From the NCBI GenBank assembly GCA_020310875.1, contig CM035444.1, positions 15,378,085 through 15,442,084 on the forward strand: a stretch of 64,000 nt of DNA, read 5' to 3'. The position numbers and the translations under genes were made by a program. Positions 11,678 to 23,939 of this stretch are shown in pieces. This stretch comes from Ceratopteris richardii. Its lineage: Eukaryota > Streptophyta > Polypodiopsida > Polypodiales > Pteridaceae. How positions within the stretch are numbered: the stretch's first letter is position 1; every line of letters begins with the position of its first letter. Below the pieces are notes generated by a model. It worked only from the letters and a program-made list of their open reading frames with translations. It searched no databases and had not been told where the DNA came from.

Positions 11678-11929
11678 TGTTGAGTATTGGGTATGCACAC
11701 ATCTTATTTGTGCATAGGAACCCTCTTTTTGTATCCACTTAGAGTTTCACATGAAAACTCCCTCTTAGAAACTTTTTAATATTTCTCCTAAAGTAAGGCT
11801 TTTGGAAGCATGTAAAAATACCCATACTTTTTGTAGAAGTGTAGAAAAATCCCCAGCACGTATTCTTGGAGATATGGTTGTTAGAAAGAATATTTCCCAA
11901 GATCTTTTTGAGATATGTTAGTTAGGCAT

Positions 11930-11960
11930 GTGCTCCTTTTTGACTAGTCAAAAGGAGCAC
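11930..11960. repeat. palindrome in LARD 5' LTR
   Basis: Arms GTGCTCCTTTT and AAAGGAGCAC flank the self-complementary core TGACTAGTCA, with one extra T. It lies about 20 bases upstream of the TATA box and is kept unchanged in the 3' LTR (19080-19110). Confidence 0.85.
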
Positions 11961-11980
11961 ATGGGGGAATGTGTCTAGCC

Positions 11981-11989
11981 TATAAATAG
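11981..11989 (+). promoter_or_regulatory. TATA box of LARD 5' LTR
   Basis: TATAAATAG, a good plant TATA box, sits mid-LTR as expected for the U3/R boundary. The copy in the 3' LTR is at 19121-19129. Confidence 0.7.
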
Positions 11990-12377
11990 AGGCTTATTTC
12001 TTGTAAAGGGAGCTTTTGGTCGTGCTCTCATGTAAAATCCTTTCAATGGAAGAACTCTCCTTTCTCTTAAGGCTTTGTACATATATGTATCTAGTCTTGG
12101 AGTGTGTGAGAGTGAGGTGTGTGTGCATGATAGCAATTCCTATGTGTGTAAGTAGAGTGTTACTTTTATCTTGTATTTTACATATGTGACTAGGATCCTT
12201 GACTCCCATTGCTCCATATTTTCAAGCATGTGGCATAGCTGCGGGCTGATGGCCAATGGCTTGAACATGATGGAGAATGGGGTGGATGAAAGGAGAGTCT
12301 TTCTTGGGCCTTCCTTCTTGCTTCCATGCAAGGTGGTGTGGGTCTTGGCTCCCAAGGGCATACTACAACAACAAACT

Positions 12378-12395
12378 TGGCGCCATTGCAGGGGA
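12378..12395 (+). other. primer binding site of the LARD element
   Basis: TGGCGCCATTGCAGGGGA lies 7 bases after the 5' LTR. It resembles the TGGCGCC-type sites of plant gypsy elements, including G2 in this window (TGGCGCCGTTGCCGGGGA). Confidence 0.8.
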
Positions 12396-15300
12396 GAATG
12401 GACTTTCATCACTTGGAGTGCTCAAGAGCATGTGGTAAGATATTGATTTGCAATTTTTCTGCTTATTCACTTAGGATATGTGTGTTGGCATGGCACTTTC
12501 ACCCTTCCATTGGGCCATTAGCTCCCCATTTTCTTGTTTTTGTAAGGTAGTTTTTAGTTCATTTTGTTTGATGCACAAGAACATTCCCTTAGCTTCCTTC
12601 TCTCTCATTCTCTCACACATACCCACTTTCCCCCACACACATTTAGGCATCACTTTCCATCTCTGTCACCTCTCTTTTAGTGACTGCCTTGGAAAGAGGG
12701 ATGGGTAGTTCCCTCTTTGCTCCCCTCTCTCTCTTCATCCTCAAAGAAAACCACAAAAAGAAAAAATTGTGATAAGTGTAAGCTTGAAATCCCCATGATT
12801 CCTCTTGCTCCATACGAAGTTGCATAGAACTTTGAATACTCCCATTTTTCTCAAGTCAAAAAATTGAGGGGGAGGGGGGGGGCCTGGAGGCATTCCTCTT
12901 TGTTTCTCGCCCTCTCGTCCTCTTTTAGAGGGACAGGTGACCTGACAAAGTATCGCACAAATTTGTAAGGTTGTGTATGATGGGTGAGGGAACTATCTTC
13001 CCCCCTCCAAGAGCATTCTCTCTCTAATTTAATTTTCACGGGGGAGTGCCTGCGAGTGCTCTGCACGGGGGATGGAGGCTATGGAGCTCGTTCTGAGCTT
13101 CCCTCTGTCTTCCTCTATTGCGTGAGGTTGAACCTTGAGCTCCCCCGGTTGGGGTCGAGCGTCATGCTCCCCCTTTGGCTCCTCCGTGCCCTTCGCGAGC
13201 TGCAGACTCCCTCACAATCGACTCTATCCAAGTGACGATCTCTGTCGGGCTGGGTATGGTGCCCTTGGGGTTGAGCTGCCCCAAGCTCCCCCACACCATC
13301 TGTTGCCTGCAGGTGACTCGAGCTCTTCACGAGCTTGCCCCCCCATATCAACTTCTCTCTGGCGATGGTACTTTCAGGATTGGGTATACTTTCGAAGTAA
13401 GAAAATGCGAGTTCTTCAGCTTCCCCTGTAGCAATGGTCGAGTGTTGGCTCCCCCTATTCTCGCTCTAGTGATCTGTAAGGTTGATTGGGCTCACGGGGG
13501 TCATATCGACATACAGATCTGAGTGCTCTTAGATCTCCATTCGAGCGCTTTATCTCCTTTTCATGGCTCTGAAGTTGGGCGCTTCGCCTGTTTCATAACT
13601 TGCGAGAATGAAATAATGCTGATACATCCTCCATCCCTTGCTCTGGTGCTCTATGATTATTGTGGAATCATGCATGCTCCCCCCCTCGAAGGTTGCAGGA
13701 TTCATTAGAAGGAAGCACAGATGCTTTGTTCAGGAATCAGGGCAGGGTTCAGTAGAAGGATTTTGATTTTGCTTGACAAGCAGAGGAAGACAATACATCA
13801 AGAATGCAGACGATATTTGAGTCCTCTTATTCCAGTAGTAGTACATTTGCATGAGCGTGCAATGTTGGAGCAACCATCGTAGTTGTGGATCCAAGCGATG
13901 TGCTTCCTCCGGCTTGCTTCATATGTGGGCTTTGTCCCCTTCCATAAGCAGCAGTACTTACCCACTTCTACCCACTCCAACTCTGCCTCAATCGTTCCTT
14001 AAGCTGAAAATACCCTGGCACTCCTCGGATTCTATCCTTGAATGATTCCAGCAAGCCTACGAAGCTCCATACTATCCCCAACATGTCTGATCATCAGAAC
14101 CGAGATTGTCCAAGTTGTTTTCCATCTTGATTTAGAGATGCAGACCTCTCAACAATCTGAGACAAATGAATCACACTTAGTTTCATCATAGCAAGCTGAT
14201 ACTGAAGTGAATCTTTGATTTGGCATGGCTATGAATGGTGCACCTGATCAAGATATTACTCTGCTGCATTGGCTAATCGTGAAGACTTAAGTCAAAACCC
14301 AAATCTTTTTTCAATGATAAAAGGTCTTATGTCAACCCTTGGAATGGAGTTAACTATACCCAAATTTGCATTTGCTGTGCTATCATTTCCGTGGCGGTCT
14401 TGAACAGGTTGACTACTTCAGGATAAGAGATTTGCTACAGTTATCTCCAGTATCTACGTATGCATCCCATACAGATCGTATGTCAAACTTCATCAGGTGC
14501 AGCATAATTCCATGACAACATGTCAAGAAGATGGCAAGCTCAAAGGCACCAGCGGCTACTTGCAAGAAGTTGGCAGATGGGTCCATGCCTGACAAAGAAT
14601 GTTGGGATGAAGTGGCTGGCTGTTTTACTGGTTAAATTGCATCTTTGTGCATATGAATAAATGTGGACCATTTTCGAATGGAATGGCTATACCTCTCAAT
14701 CGTTGGGTGGATCGAGGCCGATGGCCTCAAAGTCTACATATGATCCTGATAAAATTTGCTTCCAACCAGGTACCGAAAGCATGATTTATCCAGCAGGTTA
14801 CTGCGTGCCTCCAATCTCTTGGCTGGACTCATGCCTCTCTTGACAAAGACACTAATAAGGCACAGGGGAGGTAGTATAGGCATCAAGTACAAAGACCTAG
14901 ATCTTTACACTCCCCTGCATGACTCCCTCTACTATTCACAACCACAATTGCTTTCTCCTTCGTGGCCACAGCTATTCTACAAGAAGCTAAGAAAATGGAA
15001 TGTAGGTAGCAGCAACTGTTGAGAAGTCAACAATAAAAAAGGGGGAAAATGAGTGCATGGGGCTATCATCAAGCGTTGGTGGCATAACAGTCATCGGAGC
15101 GCATCTTTGAATGTGCAGCTTCACTTGATGACAATAAGAATGAAGTAAAGAGTGTATTTTGGAAATGGGGCATGATATTGGTTGTGTGTGGCTCGGACAA
15201 ATCTCTATGGATATGGTAATTACAACCAAGAAATGAGTTTGCGCTCACGTCGATATTGCATGGGCACTCACAAGATATGAAGCTGATTCTGTGGCATTCT

Positions 15301-18300
15301 TGTGAGGACGTTCAGGTGTCTGGTAACTATGACAATATCATTAAGGAGTGGATTGAGGATAAAGAAACAGAAGATTGGGTCTGTGTCAAAATCACTTTCT
15401 GATTCATGGGCCCATATATCAACTATTTGGACAGTGTGGTTTGATGATTCACAACATCACCTTGTTCTTTGAAAAGATGCTTCGAGTTGACTATTGTAAG
15501 GATCAGTCAAGGGAATTTGGATGATCAGTTTGGGCAGAACTTCAAGGGGATGATGATGCATATATGGTCTTGCTGGAAATTCTCAAAAGACTCAGAAAGC
15601 CCGCTGTGGCCTTATCAACAAGAACCTTAATCACTCAATTGCTGTAGATCGGCCATCTCCTTGGAATGAGAGAGCACAAGTATTGACTGGAGGAGACTCA
15701 GGTCTTGATAATGTTGCTTCAATTCTACAAGTTGACACTGCAATAATTCATCTAACCTTGATGATTGGGCTGGAGTGCAAATAATTTTTTTTGGTGAAGC
15801 TCGTCCTTACTCAGCGAATACTAGTAGTAGGGAGAAGGCATGGAGGAAGAAGAGTTCCCATAAGATATGTGAGGCATGTGCTGCTCTTGCAAAGGGTGGC
15901 TGGAGGAAATATCTACATGAAGGAAACTACCAGGGTTGTGTCCACTTCCCTATCCATCTCAGCCTGCAGGGTCTAAGTCAAAGCACTCACAAAAGTAGGG
16001 CAGAAAGACCTCGAGGAGATCTCCAATTGCATGTGGCTGATCGATTCATTCAGTCACAACCTAGTCGGTGCAGAAAGCACATGCTTTTATAATTGGCTAC
16101 TAGCAAGATTGAGGACCACGGTGAAGCTCTATCAGAAGTAATCAAGCAACAGCTCTGTCCAGAGGAAATTCTCTTTGTCAAAGACATTACCATGGTGAAC
16201 TGCCTCATGTGCTCAGAGGGACAAGAGTCCTTCTCAGGCTGGTGCCATATGCTACAACAGAAGAAAGAGACTTAAAAAAGGAAGAAATCAAACCTGTTCG
16301 ACAGTGTCTCAATTACAACAGTCAGGAATTATTGCAATCGACAACTTTTGATATGTATTTATCAATGAAGAGAAATGTCTGAAGAGGGAAGTTTTGTGAA
16401 CAGCCGTCATTTCTGAGGAAGCAAAAATAATTGAATGAGCTATGATACCTGGTGTCTTGCTCATTCAGCTTGCCTTTAGGCATCATGGATGGTTGAGGAA
16501 GGTTGATAGGTAACTAAAACACCCTCCTGCTCCGAATGTCCCTTCCCAAGTATTCATCTGCGGTGTTGTCCCTATCTAATACCAACAGGAACTTGGTTGT
16601 GGTTGATGATCAGAGGGCACCATTTCTGAGTCCTGCAGCTACTTCTCAAACACCATGACCCATCAGCAACCAAAAGAATATACCAAACACATTCACTGAC
16701 ATATGGGCAAGGCTCAACAAAAGATGCAGCAACAGATCTGCTGGCAACATTACTACAGAAACTCGCCTTGAGTGCTCGATGATTTGTGTACTATCCTCGC
16801 TCTGAAATATTTCTATGCTTGATGCTATTATGAAACTGATGTTCTCGATGGTCTTCTCTGACCACCTGTTCATGCCATGTTAGATTATTGTCATGAAGAC
16901 TAAGTGGTCAACGATATCGGGATGATCACTAAATGGGGGCATTCTGTCAAATCTGGATGAACCAGGAGAAGAAACGCCTTGAGAAATGTGCTGGAGTGGC
17001 ATTGCAACTTTTGGCAAGACTGGGCTCTCAATTGCAACTATTAAATTACTCATGCTGCTGATTTTTTACTTCACTGGTTGTAGCTAAAGATTCAGGGATG
17101 TATCAGCCACATCACACAGAAAAAAACAAAGTTTTTGAAATGGCACCATCTCCACCATCTGCTGAGCTCCTGAGGGTGTAGGCAAAAATGATGGATCATA
17201 CCTATCCGTGGATATGATCAGAATATAGGTCAAGCTGGTGGATCCAAATGGCCAAGCATGAGCCAGGGTTATTGGTGCCGTTCATTTTCTTTATGCTTCT
17301 GGCAGGTTCTTTTAACAGGATACTAGATCCAAGGAAATTCCGTCCGGTCTTTTTCAAAATTAAAGTTGAAGGATGCTGTGGTCTGGGGACCTTGTTTAGA
17401 GATTCTTGTACTAAAGGATAGTGCTCAGGTTGGAATCACATCTGCAACTAATGATGGCTGTGGTGTCTGAACAACCCATGCTTCCACATAAGGCAGCTAT
17501 TGACCATGTCCTGAGGCTCCCATGTGAAACTTAGGCACTGAATCATTGTAGCTCAGTGCAATTCCTCTGGATAATAGCAGTGCATCAAGCAACATAGCAC
17601 AGGCTGGAGTGCAAGGACACTATGCTGGTGGACCAACCACTCTTTATTTTGAAATTTTACTGGCTCTCATTTTTAATGTGCTCTTTGTAGTGGCTGCACA
17701 TCATTTACAGGTCAAGCATATGCATATAGGGAATGGATTGAGGTTGCTGTGGGGCCTCAGGGCCTATTGATTGGTCTTCCAATCACTATGTTGTAGTCTG
17801 CTCCTCACAAGGTTACTGGGATCCAAGTTGTTCCCCATCACTCTATTGATGGATTAAAGCACCAGGTTTGCTAACTGCTGGCAGGGAGGCTGCATGACAT
17901 TTTCATGAGGACTGTTACCTGATGGTTTTCTACCTGCAAAATCTAGGAAACTAAGTCCTATGGCTTTCAAATGGTTCACGCTCCTTGCTTTATTGAATAT
18001 TCAGCAGATATTGGATGGCAAAGGGTTTTGGGTTTGTGTGACTGCCCAAAGTGGGGATTATGTCTGCTGCCTTTTCCCTCGCTTGGAGAAGATGATCTGC
18101 ATTATATGTGAATGCTTTGCTGTGTACAAATGGTTGTTCCTTAGATTCTCAGAGTGGGTCCTCCACTCTGTTATGATGATGTCTGCTCATATGGTTGGGG
18201 ATGACAGTCAGCAGGAACCGATTGTGAGTTTTCCCTTCTGGGGGACTATGTCTCAAGTCCTGTCTACACACAACAAGATACTAAAAGTGCTTTCTACATG

Positions 18301-18813
18301 CTGGTGATGGTGCACACTCACCAATCAGGAAGCTTAATGGATGCCAAAGCTGGTGGTTCCCCGTCAATCTCTTTCTTACTCAGGGTATGCTATTAGATTT
18401 TGGACTTGAGCTAATTCAGTGTGTGACTGCCCTATTTTGGGGATTGTGTCCACTTTCCCAGCCATCCTGTGGCAAGCTTGGTACATCTTTGATGCTAGGA
18501 CTGCTATCGTAAATGTTGTGTATGCTATGTCCTTTCTTGCTCTGTCTTGTTTGCAATGGTTGTGTATGCACATGAAGTTTTTGGACTCACAGTTTTCAGG
18601 TCCTCTAATGACTTGCTCAGAGGGATTACTGCATATTTGACAACAAAGGCTGCTGTTTACATGGTTGGGCTGACTGCCCCCCAAGGGGATTGTGTCGCTC
18701 AACATTGAAGACCTGAAGACTTGAAGGGCTATGGATTTCAAGATTTGAAGACTCAAAACAGTTCAGCTATGTATGATCCCCTTATCTTAGCTTTATCGAG
18801 GACGACAAAGTCT
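12396..18813 (+). other. LARD interior, no coding capacity seen
   Basis: 6.4 kb without a convincing gene. Open frames are short and show no retroelement motifs. The 12640-13700 part is richer in G and C, with C-tracts such as near 12868-12885. The part at 18030-18700 holds several loosely repeated phrases of the form GACTGCCC...GGGGATT(G/A)TGTC. I could not recognise captured host exons. Confidence 0.6.
18030..18705 (+). repeat. loose direct repeats near the LARD 3' end
   Basis: GTGACTGCCC followed within about 10 bases by GGGGATT(A/G)TGTC occurs near 18036-18064 and 18423-18450. A third version (GACTGCCCCCCAAGGGGATTGTGTC) is near 18670-18694, and a related GGGGGACTATGTC is near 18240. The intervals between copies are not constant. 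Confidence 0.45.
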
Positions 18814-18826
18814 AGGGAGAGGAGGG
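18814..18826 (+). other. polypurine tract of the LARD element
   Basis: AGGGAGAGGAGGG abuts the 3' LTR, a textbook plus-strand primer. Confidence 0.9.
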
Positions 18827-19520
18827 TGTTGAGTATTGGGTATGCACACATCTTATTTGTGCATAGGAACCCTCTTTTTGTATCTACTTAGAGTTTCACA
18901 TGAAAACTCCCTCTTAGACACTTTTTAATATTTCTCCTAAAGTAAGGCTTTTGGAAGCATGTAAAAATACCCATACTTTTTGTAGAAGTGTAGAAAAATC
19001 CCCATGCACGTATTCTTGGAGATATGGTTGTTAGAAAGAATATTTCCCAAGATCTTTTTGAGATATGTTAGTTAGGCATGTGCTCCTTTTTGACTAGTCA
19101 AAAGGAGCACATGGGGGAATGTGTCTAGCCTATAAATAGAGGCTTATTTCTTGTAAAGGGAGCTTTTGGTCGTGCTCTCATGTAAAATCCTTTCAATGGA
19201 AGAACTCTCCTTTCTCTTAAGGCTTTGTACATATATGTATCTAGTCTTGGAGTGTGTGAGAGTGAGGTGTGTGTGCTTGCTAGCAATTCCTATGTGTGTA
19301 AGTAGAGTGTTGCTTTTATCTTGTATTTTACATATGTGACTAGGATCCTTGACTCCCATTGCTCCATATTTTCAAGCATGTGGCATAGCTGCGGGCTGAT
19401 GGCCAATGGCTTGAACATGCTGGAGAATGGGGTGGATGAAAGAAGAGTCTTTCTTGGGCCTTCCTTCTTGCTTCCATGCAAGGTGGTGTGGGTCTTGGCT
19501 CCCAAGGGCATACTACAACA
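18827..19520 (+). repeat. 3' LTR of the LARD element
   Basis: A 694-base copy of 11678-12370 with about seven substitutions and one single-base indel seen by eye. It is followed directly by the CCTTG duplication. Confidence 0.93.
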
Positions 19521-19525
19521 CCTTG
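19521..19525. repeat. target-site duplication CCTTG, right
   Basis: Matches 11673-11677. Confidence 0.9.
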
Positions 19526-21365
19526 GCACATGCTTGAACACTTGATTTGAATCTTTGGTTTCAAAACTTTGGTTATTTTAATTATTTGACCTCCCATTTA
19601 AATGATTTCAACCCTTAGGCTTAATTTATCCTATGCCCGTGGAGCATTGGATTTTGATCTCTGACTACACCACACAAGATTTCGGAAATATATGTTTGAT
19701 TACAAGAACACCCATGTAGGGAAAATAATACAAGAATATGTAGCTGATATCAAATATCCGACAACTTGGGATTGATAGGTACGAATAACTAGACTAGAGA
19801 TGATATAGGAGATCCGACAACTCGGGACTGTAGGTATGAAAGAAGATATCTTGATTACAAGAGTTCCCTTCTAGGAGATGAACTAGATACAAGAAATAAC
19901 TAGAAGAGATCTCATACGACGAGATTACAAGAGGAAAAGACAAGATGTCCAAGAACTAGACTAGATAAGACTAGAACAAGGATCAAGATAAGAACTGGAA
20001 CTGGAACTTGGAAAGTACTTACTTGGAGATCATGACTACTTGAGCTCCCAAGACTTGCATTGACAAGAAGAAGGATGATTGTGACCAAGCCCTCCTTATA
20101 TAGGTCTTCAAGAGTAGTTATTAAAGGCAGTTTGAAGGTTGTTACTGTAGAGAGTACACGTGTGGAAGAAAAATGAAAAGAAGAGTGTACTCACAAAAGA
20201 AAGAGTATGTGAGACTCAAAATGAGTAGACCATGAAATGGGTAAAGTTATGTGGAGTAGAAATGAGCTTGCAAAGAGCATGGAGTAGGCTCCTCAAGTTT
20301 CTAACCAAGTACAAATGAGGGGAGAGGCCGTCCTTATATAGATTTGGGAGGGAAAAAGTACATCTCATGTGGGATGATTCCCCTGAAAGGAGAATGAATA
20401 CAACTGGTAGAAGCAAATGCCAAGGTAGCCAAATACAAAGGATATAATATAAAATGGAAATATAATGGAAATGGAATGGAAATACAATGAATCCAAGATA
20501 AAAAAGGGAGATGCACTCTTATATTCTCAACACGATGCCAAGAATATAGCAGTAGAAGCAAAAGCACCAAATAGGAAGTCGTCATCTAGGAATCCATAGC
20601 CTCCAAGTGGTATCGACCATGCGGGATCGCCGAGTACTCCATAGGATGTCCACCAGATGGATCAAGCAGATGCTCCATAGGTACGCCATCAACGAGGTAC
20701 ATGAATGGAATAAGATCTTATTGGATAAGATCATCTCCATGCGGGATAGGTAGGATGAATCCATGTGATACATAGGAACCTCCAAAGCTTTGAAAAAATC
20801 CATAAAGAGATGTGTATTGCCAAGAAGTAGGTCGTGCAAGAGTGAAATATAAAGCATGAGGCATAAAAGCATAGTCACATGGTAGTACATTTGTTTGCTG
20901 TAATCCTCCATGGAGTGTACAAAGTCTTGATGTGTGTTGGTAGGATCATGGAAGTCTCCTCTGAATCGAGAAGCTGGCCCAAAAGATGATGCAATTGAGG
21001 GATGAATCTATGTAAATACAGGAGTATCCTGTGGTAACTGAAAAGGTGTTGGACTCCATGAATGGAAAAGTACATGCTCAGAATGTTGTTGTAGGCAAGG
21101 TAAGTGGACTCTTGAAGATAGGAATGGAGAATGATGAGTCACTGATCCTAAAGGAATGTCCAACTGAAGCTGAGGGGAAATGTGAACCTTCAATGGTATG
21201 ATAAGAGGTGTAGCCATCGTAGGTATAAGCTGAGATGATATCTCTATTCCTCCTACTCCAAAACTATATCATAATCAGAAAAGTCATGTACAAAGAGAGC
21301 GTGCTCCATATAGTATGACTTTCCGAAACTGGAATGATCCCCCTCTGAAGCGGAAATGGGAGGAT
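19526..21365. other. decayed repeat region, no gene seen
   Basis: No coding region can be supported. The minus strand has two CTATATAAGG TATA-like sites (20094-20103 and 20332-20341), and GATCCGACAACTCGGGA-type phrases recur near 19760 and 19812. The right part (about 20600-21365) follows the copia relic at 21366-21563 on the minus strand and is probably its decayed linker and downstream pol. Confidence 0.4.
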
Positions 21366-21563
21366 CCAAAAGGGATGAATACTTAGAGTGTTCATCAAAG
21401 GTGCAGTCTTTGGTTACTATAATTGTGTGACTCTTTGGGTCATAGAGTTTGTATGCCTTCTATCCGTCACTCTACCCGATGAAAATGTACTTCTTAGGTT
21501 GATCATCATCATGACCTTGGACATAAACATCACTACCAAAGACGCAAAAATGCTCACACTTGG
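21366..21563 (-). pseudogene. copia integrase C-terminal/linker fragment (relic copia 4)
   Basis: The minus strand reads KPSV, then CVFGSDVYVQG, KKYIFIG, KAYKLYDPKSHTIIVTKDCTFDEHSKYSS with stops and shifts. This is the conserved segment after the copia integrase core, and it continues the relic at 22606-23935. The two are separated by an insertion (21569-22600) that splits a KKKPSV stretch. Confidence 0.75.
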
Positions 21564-21568
21564 CTTCT

Positions 21569-22600
21569 GATGGAGAGTGTTAATCTCCAAAAGACCAAGT
21601 TATTCTTGAAGTTAGAGCACCTCTATATCAAGAATAACTACAAACCTTCACCAATTTGGAGGATCAATACTCAACTACCAAAATCTTGAACAAACTGTGA
21701 AGAAGATGACTACACAGAAAGTCTGCTGCAAATAACTCACTCATTGACTTATCAAATGTGTAAAGTTTTTTATAAAACTTTGTACAGAGTGTCGGCTATA
21801 GTTTGCACACCTTCTCCAAGTTAAATCATTCCAAATGACTCAGTAGATCTTGAGAAATGATCTTAAAAAGTCACCTATGTCTAAAACTATAGTTCTTTGT
21901 AGTCAACTTTGACACCTGCAACTTCTAAAGCTTGGTTCTCTCAAACTAGAACCCGTTTATGAAAATGCTTTTAGCCATAGATGACTTACCTTCCAACTTA
22001 TATTTTGACTCCTGATTTGTGCAAAAATTTATGCTGTGCACTCAGAACTAATCATTTCTTTGACCACCGGGATTGCGCCTGTTTCAGAAGACACTCAACA
22101 CTTCCTCACATATGAATGTTCCTACTCATAATTCTCATAGCCTGTTTACAATTAGGCTCTCAAACTTTAACAATAGACTTATTAACTATGGATTTAGACA
22201 CCTAAAAAAGTATTCTTGAAATGATCAAGCACAGAAGGAGAATACTCAGAAAAATCAGGCGCAACTTTTCTTCATTACTGAAAAGTTTTACATCTGGATG
22301 AAAGAGCTATCTTAATCACTTTACAAGTGTCTAATGACTTCTAATTCTCTTCAATTCTTGTTCTCTCACACTCTCTCATGTTTGCCCCGACATTTGTACT
22401 TGTATATATAGGCAAATATGTACAAGCTCATAACCATACAAAAGTATAAGTGAGGTAACTCTAAATTAATGTACATATGTATACACATCTTCATCCTCTG
22501 AATATGTACTTTCTTCATGCTTCATAACTTGATCTTTTCTTCAATCCTTGACTTCAACCCTTCATCAAAACTTCAATTTTTGATTGCCTTGCACCAACAA
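21569..22600. mobile_element. about 1.03-kb insertion, possibly a solo LTR
   Basis: It interrupts the copia relic between codons for PYFKKK (right) and KPSV (left) and is flanked by CTTCT at 21564-21568 and 22601-22605, consistent with a 5-bp target duplication. No coding region. A TATA-like TATATATAC lies on the minus strand near 22408-22416. The ends are not clean TG...CA, so solo LTR is only my best reading. Confidence 0.5.
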
Positions 22601-22605
22601 CTTCT

Positions 22606-23935
22606 TCTTAAAGTAAGGCTCAAATGGTGCTTGGTTCTTCAAGATATCTGAGAACCCTCTGTTCAAAATGTACTGCCGTTTGTACTGCTTCACCCCGAAA
22701 ATTTGGTGGAAGTTGCTTTTGACTAAGCATGACTTTGGCCATCTAGATCACACTTTGACTCTTCTGTATGGTAATACCTTTTTGAGTATCTTGCATTGCT
22801 TGATACTTGGTTCCATGTTGCTTCAAGTACTTGGAGAAGTTGTGATTGACAAAACTACTATCTCCATCAGATCAGATGATCTTCAAAGAACTTGGAAAGT
22901 CTTCTTCAATTGTTTGTGTCCACTCCTTAAATTTGGAAACGGCATCCTCTTTATGCTTGAGTGAATAAACCCATGTGTATCTAGTGAATTCATCTACTAT
23001 CAGGAGGAAGTAGATTGACCCACTTGGAGAAGGTGTACGCATAGGTCCCCAAATGTCAACATGGACTAATGCTAAGGGTTTATTTGCAGAAGTGGATGCT
23101 TCTTTAGTGAAAGGGGTAATTGTTTAGAGATCGTAGCTAAGCAAGAGGTATGTCCGAATCTGCAATGCCATAAGCTAAGATTTGAATCTTTGGCCATAAA
23201 ATTTGAAAGCTTGTAGAGATCCTTTTCTTCATAGCCTTGAGCTATCACTTCATTGGATTCATGATCAATGAATTGAACTTTCTTGTGATCGAATTGAACT
23301 GTCATGTTACACTTTGTGATGGCCTTCACTGAGAGAAGGTTTTTACAAAGGCTTGGTACATAAAGATCATCTTTGATTGACTTGCTCTTGCCTTTAGAGT
23401 TGGTGACTTGAACTTTTCCTCTTCCTTGGATTTCAATGAATTTGTTGTCTCCAAGGTAAACTTGACCTTTGTGCTCTTCAAATTCCTAAAAATCATCTTT
23501 GTCATTGCACATATGTGACGAAGCACCACTATCAAAAATCCATTCTTTCTTGGGAGTGGATGCCATAAGTGCTTTGTGTTTAGTTGTGAGAAAGAGATCT
23601 TCACTTAAGCAATGAGAATGATGTTCGCTCTTTGAAGTAGACTTAGACTTGTCCTTGTTCTTTTTCTTGAAGCAATATTTCTCAATGTGGCTAGGCTTGC
23701 CATGAAAATTGCAAGTGAACTTCTTCTTGCCTTTCTCCTTTGATTCTTGATCGCCCTTTTACCCCTTATGTTTGTGGAAGGTTGCTTTAGCCTTCATGGT
23801 TGTTTCTTGGGTAGCTTGGTTATGTTATCGAGAGTCATGAAGAAGCAACAATCTCCTAACTTCTTCCCAAGTGAGTGTTTATGTTATGAAACAATTCATC
23901 ATGTGATAGAGCCTCATGAATCAAATGATGATTTT
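22606..23935 (-). pseudogene. copia gag-protease-integrase fragment (relic copia 4)
   Basis: The minus strand gives, in order: an incomplete knuckle CNFHGKPSHIEKYC near 23700 (His where the second Cys is expected), a canonical protease site WIFDSGASSHMC near 23540, LYVPSLCKNLLSV, GAG-preintegrase LSLWHCRFGHTS near 23175, and an integrase core with WVYSLKHKEDAV, IIRSDGDSSF (second Asp) and later MAKVMLSQKQLPPNF. Stops and frameshifts throughout. The gag end at about 23935 is cut by the gypsy relic that follows. This family differs from Cop1, Cop2 and Cop3. Confidence 0.8.
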
Positions 23936-23939
23936 AGGG

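Larger units (their letters stand above)
11678..12370 (+). repeat. 5' LTR of the LARD element
   Basis: Starts TGTTGAGTATTGGG and ends CATACTACAACA; nearly identical to 18827-19520. It contains a near-perfect palindrome (11930-11960) and a TATA box (11981-11989). Confidence 0.93.
11678..19520 (+). mobile_element. non-coding LTR retrotransposon (LARD type)
   Basis: A 7.8-kb element with 693/694-base direct LTRs, perfect 5-bp target duplications CCTTG (11673-11677 and 19521-19525), a gypsy-type primer site and a canonical polypurine tract. The 6.4-kb interior has no open frame above about 115 codons and I could find no RT, integrase or protease motif. The LTRs differ at only about eight positions by eye, so insertion is recent relative to most neighbours. 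It would depend on proteins from an autonomous gypsy relative. Confidence 0.9.

Noticed and set aside
12984-13522. Short GC-richer open frames in the LARD interior as captured host exons
   Set aside because: Frames are under about 115 codons, overlap in several phases and show no recognisable domain or splice pattern.
16093-16330. A phrase like EEIKPVRQ in the LARD as a gypsy RT remnant
   Set aside because: No palm motif or neighbouring RT blocks; the match is too short.
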